Below, piece by piece: positions 34,116 through 43,215 of a stretch of 64,000 nucleotides of DNA. Each line of letters opens with the position of its first letter. The first letter of the stretch is position 1. The DNA is from an uncultured Peptococcaceae bacterium. GTDB taxonomy: Bacteria; Bacillota; Limnochordia; Darwinibacteriales; Darwinibacteriaceae. Below the pieces are notes generated by a model. It made no database searches. It saw only the letters and a program-made list of their open reading frames with translations, and had not been told where the DNA came from. A program made the translations under genes and the position numbers. The stretch is from positions 105,113 through 169,112 of the forward strand of contig CALKAR010000174.1 of the NCBI GenBank assembly GCA_937988745.1, given 5' to 3'.

Positions 34116-35395
34116 TCACATCCCCCTTTGAACCGCGGTTTTTTGTAAACGATTTTGCCCTCCTTGATCACTGTTTCAACCACGTTTGCCCCAATAAAAT
34201 AAGGGATCTTGCTGTAATAATCCACATCAAATATCACTAGGTCAGCTTGTTTACCTACGGCCAAACTCCCCACTCTGTCTGCCCGGCCCAAACTTGCAGC
34301 GGCGTTGATCGTGGCGGCATTCAGGGCTTCTTCTGGTGTCAGTCCCATGTAAAGGCATGCGAGTGAAATAACAAAAAGCATGCTGGGCACAGGCGAAGAC
34401 CCCGGGTTGAAATCTGTGGCCAAAGCCAGAGGCAGACCTTGGTTTAAGAGCTTTCGTGCAGGGGCATAGGACTTCTTCAGTGTGAAGGCCGTGGCAGGCA
34501 GCAGAACAGGTATTACCTTTCCAGCTTTAAGTGCTTGTATGCCTGCATCGGTTACCTGCAGCAAGTGGTCAGCAGATGAAGCTCCCAGCTCTCCTGCCAG
34601 CTCGGCTCCGCCCAGCGCTGTCATTTCATCAGCATGCAGACGAAGCTTAAAGCCCAGCTCCTGTGCTCTGACCATAATCCGTCGAGTCTGCTCGAGAGAA
34701 AACACACCGGTCTCACAGAAAACATCGCAATATTCGGCTAAACCCTCTTCTGCTACTGCAGGCAGCATTTCATCAATGATCAGGTTAACAAAGTCATCTT
34801 CTCTCCCAGCATATTCAGGTGGAAAAGCGTGGGCTCCCATGAATGTTGGAACCAGCTCAATGGGATGCTTGTCATTTAAAATCTGCACTGCACGCAGCTG
34901 TTTAATTTCCGTCTCCAGATCGAGGCCGTAACCACTCTTGCACTCCACAATGGTGACGCCTTGACTGAGCATCCAATCTAGACGCTGCAGACCGGTATTC
35001 ACCAGCTCTTCCAAAGAAGCATCGCGAGTTGCCCGGACTGTACTAAGGATTCCTCCACCGCGGGCCATAATTTCCATATATTCAGCACCCTGTGCGCGCA
35101 GATAAAATTCATCCTCGCGGCTTCCGCCAAATACAAGATGAGTATGAGGATCGACAAGACCGGGAGCAACTACTTTTCCAGCTGCATCCAGAACCTGAGT
35201 GCTGCTGTCGACCTCCACCTGCCCTGACAGATCGTCCATCGAACCAAAGCCTTCGATCTTCCCGTCAGAACAAGCAATCCATCCTTCGGTGATTACCTGC
35301 AGCTTCTGCATATCCTTCCCGCAGACTGGGGCAGAACCTGGTGGTGATACAATCTGAGCTCCTGTAATGAGGAGCCTAGGCTTGACTTTGGACAT
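34106..35395 (-). CDS. hutI: Imidazolonepropionase
   Basis: Opens the imidazolone ring to give N-formimino-glutamate. A 429-residue metal-dependent amidohydrolase: DPHTHLVFGGSREDEF holds the first His pair, ECKSGYGLDLETE is typical of HutI, LRLHADEM gives the next His, and ATDFNPGSSPVPSM the catalytic Asp. The start at 35393-35395 has TAGGAGGTCAG upstream; a longer frame overlapping ftcD lacks family similarity. It lies fourth in the hut operon. Confidence 0.95.
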   Translation of the reverse strand: MSKVKPRLLITGAQIVSPPGSAPVCGKDMQKLQVITEGWIACSDGKIEGFGSMDDLSGQVEVDSSTQVLDAAGKVVAPGLVDPHTHLVFGGSREDEFYLRAQGAEYMEIMARGGGILSTVRATRDASLEELVNTGLQRLDWMLSQGVTIVECKSGYGLDLETEIKQLRAVQILNDKHPIELVPTFMGAHAFPPEYAGREDDFVNLIIDEMLPAVAEEGLAEYCDVFCETGVFSLEQTRRIMVRAQELGFKLRLHADEMTALGGAELAGELGASSADHLLQVTDAGIQALKAGKVIPVLLPATAFTLKKSYAPARKLLNQGLPLALATDFNPGSSPVPSMLFVISLACLYMGLTPEEALNAATINAAASLGRADRVGSLAVGKQADLVIFDVDYYSKIPYFIGANVVETVIKEGKIVYKKPRFKGGCECS

Positions 35396-35405
35396 AACTG
35401 ACCTC

Positions 35406-36305
35406 CTACAGATCACGCAGGCGGTTTTCCAGCACCTGTTTTGGGCTGAAGTTTTCGAGCTGCAGATACCAGTGGGCGGCATCTAAGAGGGCTTCTTGAG
35501 GAACCAAACCAATCAACTCACTCCCCACTACCGGAACGCCATAGCGGGCTGCCTCGCGGCGAATTGCTTCCAGCACACGGTAAATAGGGGCTTTCTTGTA
35601 GTTTTCTAGATTCATGGAAACCTGAACCTGTCCCCGCTTTTCTAACGCTACTCCCATGGCCTTAACATGCTGAAATGAACCGCTGCTGGTACGCAAAGAC
35701 TTAGCAATAGCATCAGCGATGGACTTATCAGAAGTACCAAGGTTTACGTTGAACGCAATCAGCGCCAGACGAGCTCCTACGATGACAGCGCCAGCAGTCG
35801 GATGGAGATAGGGGCCGCCGATGTCAGGGAGTCGTTCTGCCTGGACCACTGTCATACGCAGCCCTTCATACTCACCGCGGCGGATATTGCTTATATCGGA
35901 CCTTTCCGGCTTACGAGCAGCCGCACCGTAGAGATAGACAGGCAGTTCAAGTTCTTCCCACAGTCTATGCCCGAGCTGAGCTGCTGCTTGTGCGCACTCC
36001 TGCAGAGTTATATTCTGAATAGGAATAAGAGGAATCACATCTACTGCTCCGATGCGTGGATGTTCTCCACTGTGTTGATTCATATCAATATGTTTGACTG
36101 CTTCACGAGAGAGTGCAACACAGGCCTCCATAACGCTTTCTAGGTCACCGACAAACGTGATCACAGAGCGATTGTGATCACGGTCTGACGAGTAATCCAG
36201 TAGGTGTACTCCCTCAGTTTGACGTACCTTATCGACCACCGCTTCGACTACTTCAGGCCGCCGGCCTTCGCTGATATTAGGTACACACTGTACTAATTGT
36301 CTCAT
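35406..36305 (-). CDS. ftcD: Glutamate formimidoyltransferase
   Basis: Transfers the formimino group from N-formimino-glutamate to tetrahydrofolate, releasing glutamate. The 299-residue protein starts LVQCVPNISEGRRPEVVEAV and includes DYSSDRDHNRSVITFVGD and HPRIGAVDVIPLIPI, blocks shared with the N-terminal half of mammalian FTCD. Here the two halves of that enzyme are separate genes (ftcD and fchA). It lies between hutU and hutI with gaps of two and ten bases. Confidence 0.95.
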   Translation of the reverse strand: MRQLVQCVPNISEGRRPEVVEAVVDKVRQTEGVHLLDYSSDRDHNRSVITFVGDLESVMEACVALSREAVKHIDMNQHSGEHPRIGAVDVIPLIPIQNITLQECAQAAAQLGHRLWEELELPVYLYGAAARKPERSDISNIRRGEYEGLRMTVVQAERLPDIGGPYLHPTAGAVIVGARLALIAFNVNLGTSDKSIADAIAKSLRTSSGSFQHVKAMGVALEKRGQVQVSMNLENYKKAPIYRVLEAIRREAARYGVPVVGSELIGLVPQEALLDAAHWYLQLENFSPKQVLENRLRDL

Positions 36306-36307
36306 TC

Positions 36308-37957
36308 TCAGTCCTCCTTCCCTAACATGGGAATCTTAATTCCTTTTTCCCGCGCAGTACGAATCGCAATCTCATAACCGGCATCCACGTGGCGCATAAC
36401 TCCTGTTCCAGGATCTGTGGTCAAAACCCTTTCCAGCCGAGCAGCTGATTCGTCTGTACCATCTGCTACCACCACCATGCCAGCATGTATGGAATAACCG
36501 ATACCTACACCGCCGCCATGATGAATGGATACCCAGCTGGCGCCAGCGCAGGCGTTCACTAAGGCGTTTAAGAGAGGCCAATCAGCTACCGCATCACTGC
36601 CATCACGCATTCCCTCTGTTTCACGGTTAGGCGAGGCAACAGACCCGGCGTCTAGGTGATCGCGCCCAATCACGATAGGCGCCTTCAGCTCTCCTGTGCG
36701 CACCATGTTATTGATGATCAAACCTAACTTGGCACGGTCACCATAGCCCAACCAACAGATCCGCGATGGTAAACCCTGAAAAGCCACTTTCTGTTGGGCC
36801 ATCTTTATCCAGCGCACTAAACGAGTGTCGGAAGCAAATTCTTGACAGATCCGTTCATCGATTGCAAAAATGTCTTCCGGATCTCCCGACAAGGCCGCCC
36901 AGCGGAATGGACCTTTACCTTCACAAAAGAGTGGCCTAATATAAGCAGGCACAAATCCCGGGAAATCAAAGGCATTCTCTACGCCCATTTCTTTTGCCTG
37001 CTGACGGATGTTGTTTCCGTAATCAAAGACCACCGCACCAGCTTTCTGGAGATCGAGCATAGCCTGTACGTGCACTGCCATTGATTCTTTGGCAGCTAAT
37101 ATATACCGATCGGGATCTTCCCTGCGAAGGTCTGCCGCTTGCTCAAGAGAAAGCCCCACAGGAATGTATCCATTCAGAGGATCATGGGCCGAGGTTTGGT
37201 CTGTTACGACATCTGGGATAACTCCCCGACGGACAAACTCAGAATATACTTCAGCCGCATTTCCCAGCAGCGCAATTGAGAGCGGTTGCCCCTTAGCTTG
37301 AGCAATCCGGGCAAGTCGCACAGCCTCATCGATGCTGTCCACAGCCGTATCACAGTAACGCGTCTGAAGACGCCTCTCGATGCGCTCCGGATCTACTTCA
37401 ACAACGATTGCAACCCCTTCATTCATAGTGACAGCTAATGGCTGCGCGCCGCCCATTCCCCCAAGACCTGCAGTCAAAACCAGCCGCCCTTTCAGCGTTC
37501 CATCAAAGTGCTGCGCCGCTAACTCAGCAAGCGTTTCATAGGTACCCTGCAGAATCCCTTGGGTACCAATATAAATCCAGCTCCCGGCGGTCATCTGACC
37601 GTACATCATTAAGCCAAGCCGTTCTAGCTCCCAGAAATTTTCCCAAGTTGCCCAGGCCGGAACCAGGTTAGAGTTTGCAATCAAGACGCGCGGCGACTGG
37701 GGCGTGGTTCGAAAGATGCCCACCGGTTTGCCCGACTGCACCAATAGGGTTTCGTCGTTCTCCAGCTCCCGCAGAGCCGCCATAAGCGCATGAAAGCATT
37801 CCCAGTTTCGAGCGGCCTTACCGCTACCCCCATACACCACCAGTTCATCTGGCTTTTCCGCTACTTCAGGATCCAGGTTGTTCATGAGCATCCGCAGAGC
37901 GGCTTCTTGATGCCAGCCCTTGCAGCTCAATTCATTTCCCCGAGGAGCTCTAATCAA
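36308..37957 (-). CDS. hutU: Urocanate hydratase
   Basis: Adds water to urocanate to form imidazolonepropionate using tightly bound NAD+. The 549-residue protein has the conserved VYGGSGKAARNW, NSNLVPAWATWENF, MTAGSWIYIGTQGILQGTYET, VLTAGLGGMGGAQPLA, DQTSAHDPLNGYIP and the late HHGGGVGIGYSIHAG. I place the start at a TTG (37955-37957) eight bases after AGGGGG; a TTG six bases earlier would sit too close to that site. It follows hutH by 18 bases. Confidence 0.95.
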   Translation of the reverse strand: MIRAPRGNELSCKGWHQEAALRMLMNNLDPEVAEKPDELVVYGGSGKAARNWECFHALMAALRELENDETLLVQSGKPVGIFRTTPQSPRVLIANSNLVPAWATWENFWELERLGLMMYGQMTAGSWIYIGTQGILQGTYETLAELAAQHFDGTLKGRLVLTAGLGGMGGAQPLAVTMNEGVAIVVEVDPERIERRLQTRYCDTAVDSIDEAVRLARIAQAKGQPLSIALLGNAAEVYSEFVRRGVIPDVVTDQTSAHDPLNGYIPVGLSLEQAADLRREDPDRYILAAKESMAVHVQAMLDLQKAGAVVFDYGNNIRQQAKEMGVENAFDFPGFVPAYIRPLFCEGKGPFRWAALSGDPEDIFAIDERICQEFASDTRLVRWIKMAQQKVAFQGLPSRICWLGYGDRAKLGLIINNMVRTGELKAPIVIGRDHLDAGSVASPNRETEGMRDGSDAVADWPLLNALVNACAGASWVSIHHGGGVGIGYSIHAGMVVVADGTDESAARLERVLTTDPGTGVMRHVDAGYEIAIRTAREKGIKIPMLGKED

Positions 37958-37975
37958 GATCAAATCCCCCTTTTG

Positions 37976-39496
37976 CTAGTTTAGTGGACCAACCACCTCT
38001 TCCGCCGCATCTACAACAGCGCCTGACTGAATCATTTCACTCACCAAAGAAATCTCGGGAGCTAAGAGCCGGTCTTGATCTAAAGGCGGCACTGCTTGGC
38101 GAATCAGCTGGTAGACTCTAGCGGTCGCAGGACTCATATCGGTCTTAGACCTAAACTCGAGTCCCTGGCAGGCACACAAGAGCTCGATAGCCAACACATT
38201 GCGGGTGTTCTCTAGAATAGCCCGCATTTTACGCGCGGCAGCAGCGCCCATACTGACATGATCTTCTTGATTGGCAGATGTGGGAATGGAATCTACAGAG
38301 GCGGGGTGTGCTAACACCTTATTTTCAGAAACCAAAGCGGCTGCAGTATACTGGCTGATCATATACCCAGAATTGAGTCCGCTGTTGGCAACTAGGAAAG
38401 GAGGCAGGCCGCTTAGAGCAGGGTTAACCAGCCGTTCAATGCGCCTTTCAGAAATATTGGCAAGCTCAGCTAGGGCAATTCCCATAAAGTCTAAGGCAAG
38501 CGCGACAGGCTGTCCGTGGAAATTTCCGGCGGAAATGATTTGACTTCCCTCAGCAAATACAATGGGGTTATCAGTGACAGAATTAATCTCAGTGCGGATT
38601 ACATTTTTTACATACGACAGCGCATCCCGAGAGGCACCATGAACCTGGGGAATGCACCGAATGGAATATGCATCCTGAACTCTAATCTTGCGGCTGCTGT
38701 GTATCAAACCGCTTCCTTGCGTCAGCCGACGCAGATTAGCAGCACAGGACATCTGACCTTGGTGAGGCCTAAGAGCATGAACTGCTTCGGAAAAAGCATC
38801 AGGGAGAGCGGCCAGTGCTTCCATGGTGAGAGCACCGGCAATATCAGCCGTTTTAGCGACGAGCTCAGCATCATGAAGACCGAGGACACCAAAGGCTGTC
38901 ATAAATTGAGTACCGTTTATAAGTGCAAGACCTTCTTTTGCCTGAAGGACAATCGGTGCAAGGCCAGCGCGCCGCAGAGCCTCAGCCCCCGGAAGCAGTT
39001 CTCCTTCATACCATGCTCGGCCTTCGCCGATCAGTACAGCTGACATATGTGCCAAAGGCACCAGATCACCGCTAGCACCTACAGAACCCTGCAGAGGGAC
39101 GGCAGGAGTAACTCCCCTATTCAACATTTCCACAAGCAGTTTAATCAACTCGGGCCGCACTCCTGAATACCCCTTCATCAGTGCGTTTGCCCGCAGAAGA
39201 AGCATTGCTCGGCTGATTTCTTCTTTTGCTAGATTACCTACTCCACTGCAGTGACTGAGAATCAAATTGCGCTGCAGCTCCTCGACACTTCCCGGTGAAA
39301 TAGAAACATCAGCCAGTTTTCCAAAACCTGTGTTAATTCCATAAACCGGCTGAGTGCTTTCGACAACAGATTGAACCACCTGCCGGCTCTTTTCTACTTC
39401 AGCAAGCTGTGCTTCATCCAAGACAACAATCTTACCGTTCCGAGCAACCTCGGCGACTTCGTGAACGGTAAGGTGGCTTCCATCAATACAGATCAA
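37976..39496 (-). CDS. hutH: Histidine ammonia-lyase
   Basis: Removes ammonia from histidine to give urocanate, the first step of the pathway. The Ala-Ser-Gly triad that self-cyclises to the MIO prosthetic group is at 141-143 in LQGSVGASGDLVPLAH. VYGINTGFGKLADV (residues 51-64) holds the active-site Tyr, and YSIRCIPQVHGASRD and GNFHGQPVALALD are family blocks. The 506-residue length is standard. The start is a TTG with GGTGGTGAT upstream. It is the first gene of the five-gene hut operon and divergent from the ROK regulator. Confidence 0.96.
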   Translation of the reverse strand: MICIDGSHLTVHEVAEVARNGKIVVLDEAQLAEVEKSRQVVQSVVESTQPVYGINTGFGKLADVSISPGSVEELQRNLILSHCSGVGNLAKEEISRAMLLLRANALMKGYSGVRPELIKLLVEMLNRGVTPAVPLQGSVGASGDLVPLAHMSAVLIGEGRAWYEGELLPGAEALRRAGLAPIVLQAKEGLALINGTQFMTAFGVLGLHDAELVAKTADIAGALTMEALAALPDAFSEAVHALRPHQGQMSCAANLRRLTQGSGLIHSSRKIRVQDAYSIRCIPQVHGASRDALSYVKNVIRTEINSVTDNPIVFAEGSQIISAGNFHGQPVALALDFMGIALAELANISERRIERLVNPALSGLPPFLVANSGLNSGYMISQYTAAALVSENKVLAHPASVDSIPTSANQEDHVSMGAAAARKMRAILENTRNVLAIELLCACQGLEFRSKTDMSPATARVYQLIRQAVPPLDQDRLLAPEISLVSEMIQSGAVVDAAEEVVGPLN

Positions 39497-39535
39497 GGTA
39501 TCACCACCAATTCCTTTCAGCGTCTTGTTATTTGA

Positions 39536-39575
39536 ATTCTAGCAAACAGATACATTTCCTTTATTACGGATATCC
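39536..39575 (-). promoter_or_regulatory. Probable hut operon promoter
   Basis: Minus strand: extended -10 TGCTAGAAT (hexamer 39536-39541) with no good -35. An 8-bp palindrome GGATATCC (39568-39575) lies about 40 bases from the predicted start, where an activator would bind. Confidence 0.35.
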
Positions 39576-39607
39576 TTTATCAATCTCACTATTTTTTAAA
39601 AAACATG

Positions 39608-39657
39608 TTGCATTTTACCATTCACTGTATTACTATAGTGTTAGATATTTTCACTAT
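39608..39657 (+). promoter_or_regulatory. Promoter and inverted repeat upstream of the ROK regulator
   Basis: TTGCAT (39608-39613), 17-base spacer, TACTAT (39631-39636). ATAGTG (39635-39640) and CACTAT (39652-39657) form an inverted repeat across the predicted start and could be an autoregulatory operator. Confidence 0.5.
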
Positions 39658-39677
39658 GCAAAAAAGTTGGTGACCGC

Positions 39678-40877
39678 ATGTCACAAAAAGGATTCAGCAG
39701 TACACGGCTCATTCGCTCTCTAAATGCCTCAATAGTTCTGCAGACTCTTTACAGACACGGACGTTGCTCACGCACTCAACTGACTCGCCTCACCCACATC
39801 AGTCCAGCCACTATTACTCGCATTGTCAATGAACTCATTCAACAAGGCATTGTCTACGAAGGAACCCAAGCCAAATCCACCGGCGGTCGCAAGCCAGTCT
39901 ATCTTCATCTCGACTACACAAAACTCTACATAGTAAGCGTACAGCTCATTAGAGACCGCACAGCTGTCGCCCTTTTGGATCTCCAGGGCGAACTTCTACT
40001 CAAACGCAGCATGACACCTACCAGTTTTTCTCCAGAAGATCTGCTTCCCGAAGTTTGTCATGAAATCGAAAATATTCTTGTGGAAGGAAAGGTCAACCAA
40101 GATCACATCCTAGGAGTCGGGGTCGCTATTTCAGGCGTGGTCGACAGTACTACAGGCATAATGGTCAAATCAGTCAACCTTGGCTGGGAAGACGTACCTG
40201 TAGCGCAGATATTGAGTGAGAGACTAGATCTTCCCATTTATGTGGCCAATGACGCCAATGCCGCTGCCCTGGCCGAACTCTGGTTTGGACAGTGCCAAGA
40301 TGCTGATAGTTTTCTCTACCTGAAAACCGATACAGGTGCTGGAGTAGGCCTTGTGGTATCCCGCAACCTGGTCAGCGGTCCGCAGTGGCTCGCTGGAGAA
40401 ATTGGCCATGTGCCAGTTGTTCCAGGAGGTCATCGCTGCCGCTGTGGACAGCGGGGATGTCTAGAGGCTTATGTATACATGGCTGACGTCCTGCGGCGAT
40501 ACCAAGAAAGCACTGGACGCAGCATCGCTGCATCCCAGTTTATCGAGCTTGCCAAACTGAGAGATCCAGAGGCTACCCGGTTAGTTAAGGAGACTACACA
40601 TGCCATCTCTCAGGCAGTCTGTGCCTGGGGCGTTCTGCTTGACCTCGATAAGCTGGTAATCGGAGGCATGTGGGGACAGTTAGACGAGCTAGTTATTGAG
40701 CCAATTCAAGCTCAATATCAAACAATCCTACGGCAAAGCGGGCTGAACCGAAAGATGAGCATAATCGGGTCGAGCCTCAGTGATGATAACGATCTTTTTG
40801 GAGCAGCAGGAATCGTCATTCACTCTTGGCTCAGCCCTAAGCTGGTAACCGAACGGGGAGGTGAAAGACGAAGGTAA
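39678..40877 (+). CDS. ROK-family transcriptional regulator
   Basis: A 399-residue protein with a MarR-like DNA-binding start (about 18-75: TLYRHGRCSRTQLTRLTHISPATITRIVNELIQQG) fused to a ROK sugar-kinase-like domain. GVGVAISGVVDSTTGIM and the ROK zinc motif CRCGQRGCLEAY are visible. Such XylR/NagC/Mlc-type proteins sense sugars or sugar phosphates and usually repress adjacent transport genes. The genes directly downstream encode a sugar-binding protein and two permeases, which are the likely targets. Confidence 0.9.
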   Translation: MSQKGFSSTRLIRSLNASIVLQTLYRHGRCSRTQLTRLTHISPATITRIVNELIQQGIVYEGTQAKSTGGRKPVYLHLDYTKLYIVSVQLIRDRTAVALLDLQGELLLKRSMTPTSFSPEDLLPEVCHEIENILVEGKVNQDHILGVGVAISGVVDSTTGIMVKSVNLGWEDVPVAQILSERLDLPIYVANDANAAALAELWFGQCQDADSFLYLKTDTGAGVGLVVSRNLVSGPQWLAGEIGHVPVVPGGHRCRCGQRGCLEAYVYMADVLRRYQESTGRSIAASQFIELAKLRDPEATRLVKETTHAISQAVCAWGVLLDLDKLVIGGMWGQLDELVIEPIQAQYQTILRQSGLNRKMSIIGSSLSDDNDLFGAAGIVIHSWLSPKLVTERGGERRR

Positions 40878-40940
40878 GAGCGAAATCGAGGTTCTGGTTC
40901 GACTGTCTTACAAGAACAGTAAATTTAAGGAGGGTCTAAC

Positions 40941-42248
40941 GTGAAGAGAATCTTATTGTGTGTCCTAAGTGCCCTGCTGGTTATGAGCCTGTTTGCCCCA
41001 GCGATTTACGCTGAAGAGCAAATTACACTGACTGTTCTGAACTACTTCGACTTGACTGCTCCCAACGCATCTCGGGAAATCACCGAAATCTGGGAAGAGT
41101 TCGAACGGCGCAATCCTCACATTACAGTCGTTCGGGAAGACTTGTTCAACGAACCTTTCCACCACAAGACTGAAGCTTATGCCGCAGCAGGCACTCTGCC
41201 TGATGTTATCTACATGTGGCCCGGTGGGCGTTCCACAACCCTGCACACAAAGAAATTGGTGAAAGATCTGACTCCATTCATCGAAGAAGTGCGCCATGAA
41301 TTCTCTGAAGCTGCACTGATGCCCCAAGCAGGCGGCTATCTCGCCATGATTCCGACAACAATCACAGCAAGCCATGCTATGTACGTCAATAAAGGACTTC
41401 TCGATTCTTTAGGCTTAGAAGTTCCCGAAACATATGAAGAACTCGTCGCTATGGTCCCCGTCCTAAGAGATGCCGGACTGGACGTTGTGCTGATGGGAGC
41501 TCAGGATGACTGGGTAATCCAATCCTGCCTGTTCAGCATGATCGTCGGCCGTTTGGTAGGCGATGCTAAGATGGACGAAATCATTGCTGGAAAAGCCAAG
41601 TTCACCGACCCAGAGTTTGTAGGTGCTCTGGAGTTCTATAAGCGACTCTATGACGATGGTGTACTACACCGCAAGATTATGAACACCACCTATGGCGAAG
41701 TCAACGGACTCTTTGCTGCCGGACGGGCTCCATTCTTGATTGACGGCGACTGGAAAACCGGAAACTTCCTGACTGATCCAGACACAGGTGAAGCTTTAAT
41801 CCCAGTCGATCAACAGCCTAACTTCATTATGACTGTGTTCCCTGCTATTCCCAATGAAATCAACTCCAAGTCGAGCTCTACTGTGGCTGGTGTCGGCTAT
41901 GGTATGAACGCTAACATCCCCGCAGGTTCGGCCAAGGAAAAAGCTGCTTGGGAACTCATCAAGTGGCTCAACAGCAAAGAAGCTCAAACCCTGCGTCTGG
42001 AGACCGGCGGTACAACACCCAGCCGTGTTGACGTGACCAGCGACAACCTAGAGCCACTCGTGCAAGAACGTCTAGCATTCTACGGAAAAATTGAAGTAGG
42101 GACCTACGTACTTGACAACGTCCTTGCAGGCGATGTCTACGGTCCGCTCAATGTGGGTCTGCAGGAAATCGGACTAGGTCTGGCAACACCTGAAGAAGTA
42201 GCTCAAAGAGTACAGGATGCGTTTGATCAGTGGTTTGCTGCCCAGTAA
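40941..42248 (+). CDS. Extracellular sugar-binding protein of an ABC importer (family 1)
   Basis: A 435-residue secreted solute-binding protein with a signal peptide (MKRILLCVLSALLVMSLFAPAIYA, cut near residue 24; no lipobox Cys is visible, unusual for a Gram-positive binding protein). The mature domain shows SBP family-1 features: ITEIWEEFERRNPHITV, DVIYMWPGG, YVNKGLLDSLGLEVPETYEELV and the late GVGYGMNANIP...WELIKWLNS. It should bind an oligosaccharide or sugar derivative; the ligand is unknown. Start GTG with AAGGAGGG upstream. A strong hairpin follows the gene (42265-42290). Confidence 0.9.
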   Translation: MKRILLCVLSALLVMSLFAPAIYAEEQITLTVLNYFDLTAPNASREITEIWEEFERRNPHITVVREDLFNEPFHHKTEAYAAAGTLPDVIYMWPGGRSTTLHTKKLVKDLTPFIEEVRHEFSEAALMPQAGGYLAMIPTTITASHAMYVNKGLLDSLGLEVPETYEELVAMVPVLRDAGLDVVLMGAQDDWVIQSCLFSMIVGRLVGDAKMDEIIAGKAKFTDPEFVGALEFYKRLYDDGVLHRKIMNTTYGEVNGLFAAGRAPFLIDGDWKTGNFLTDPDTGEALIPVDQQPNFIMTVFPAIPNEINSKSSSTVAGVGYGMNANIPAGSAKEKAAWELIKWLNSKEAQTLRLETGGTTPSRVDVTSDNLEPLVQERLAFYGKIEVGTYVLDNVLAGDVYGPLNVGLQEIGLGLATPEEVAQRVQDAFDQWFAAQ

Positions 42249-42264
42249 CAATGAACTAACCACA

Positions 42265-42290
42265 GCGAGGCGCGGCTTGCTGCGCCTCGC
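42265..42290 (+). promoter_or_regulatory. Intercistronic stem-loop after the sugar-binding protein gene
   Basis: GCGAGGCGC (42265-42273) pairs with GCGCCTCGC (42282-42290) over an 8-base loop, without a T-run. Such loops protect upstream mRNA from 3' decay or attenuate the permease genes, giving excess binding protein. Confidence 0.65.
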
Positions 42291-42309
42291 TCTCCGAGGA
42301 GGGCCTGAC

Positions 42310-43215
42310 ATGAAACGCAGTGTATTTGGTGCCGAAGAGAAACGAGCTTACTGGCTCCTTGTTCTGCCAGGCGTACTAGTTTATTGGGCTGTAGTGGCTT
42401 TTCCCACCATCTTTTCGCTCGTCCTAAGTTTGACCAATTACAACGGAGGACCGCTGTTTGGAGGAGCAAAGATCGATTTCGTTGGCTTCACCCACTACAC
42501 CCGCATGTTTAAAGATCAGTATTTCTGGATCTCGCTGAAAAACAATATTTACATCATGCTGGTCTCACTTTTCGGGCAAATCCCTTTAGGATTTCTGTTT
42601 GCTTATGTGATTCACCGCCGGTTAGTTAAGCAGCGAGACTTTTTCCAAACTATGATTTATCTGCCTTCGGTGATTTCCACTATCGTAATTGGTATCCTTT
42701 GGCAATCATTTTTCTCTCCATATGGGCCTTTTACTGAACTGATGCAGAAGTTCATACCTAATTGGGAAAACGAGCTCTTCTATGATCCCAAGAAGGCTAT
42801 TCTTCCGGTCTTATTTGTGATTCTCTGGATGTATACGGGGACGTACCTAATCATCTTCCTCGCCAATCTTCAAAAAATCGATCCGGCTCTCATCGAAGCA
42901 GCGCGCATTGATGGTGCTAGCGAGTGGCAAGTCCTAACCCGCATCATCCTCCCTTGTCTCTCTGGCGTGATTCTGACAACCGCAATCTTGGCTATCTCCG
43001 GTTCTTTAAAGAGTTTCGATTTAGTATTTGCTATGACTGCTGGCAATCCCGCCCGGCGTACCTCAGTTCTCTCCCTCTACATGTACGACAACGCTTTCCG
43101 AGGAGCGCCTAACTATCCAAGGGCCAATGCCATATCAGTGTTCATGGTGCTGCTCAGCCTAGCCTTGATCTGGATTGTTCGGCAGACCGAGAGTCGCTTT
43201 GGAGGTCGAGAATGA
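42310..43215 (+). CDS. Sugar ABC importer permease, MalF/UgpA type
   Basis: A 301-residue inner-membrane subunit with six predicted segments. The EAA loop that contacts the ATPase is EAARIDGASEWQVLTRIILPCLSG. I start it at the ATG 42310-42312, with GAGGAGGG upstream; a frame extending into the binding-protein gene is not supported. It overlaps the next permease by ATGA. It works with the 43212-44054 permease and the 40941-42248 binding protein. Confidence 0.92.
   Translation: MKRSVFGAEEKRAYWLLVLPGVLVYWAVVAFPTIFSLVLSLTNYNGGPLFGGAKIDFVGFTHYTRMFKDQYFWISLKNNIYIMLVSLFGQIPLGFLFAYVIHRRLVKQRDFFQTMIYLPSVISTIVIGILWQSFFSPYGPFTELMQKFIPNWENELFYDPKKAILPVLFVILWMYTGTYLIIFLANLQKIDPALIEAARIDGASEWQVLTRIILPCLSGVILTTAILAISGSLKSFDLVFAMTAGNPARRTSVLSLYMYDNAFRGAPNYPRANAISVFMVLLSLALIWIVRQTESRFGGRE

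Noticed and set aside
34482..34931. 149-codon plus-strand open frame
   Set aside because: Antisense to hutI, low-complexity Ser/Ala-rich translation, no start signals.
40900..40921. Imperfect inverted repeat CTGTCTT/AAGAACAG before the sugar-binding-protein gene
   Set aside because: Mismatched and with no promoter elements nearby; too weak to call an operator.
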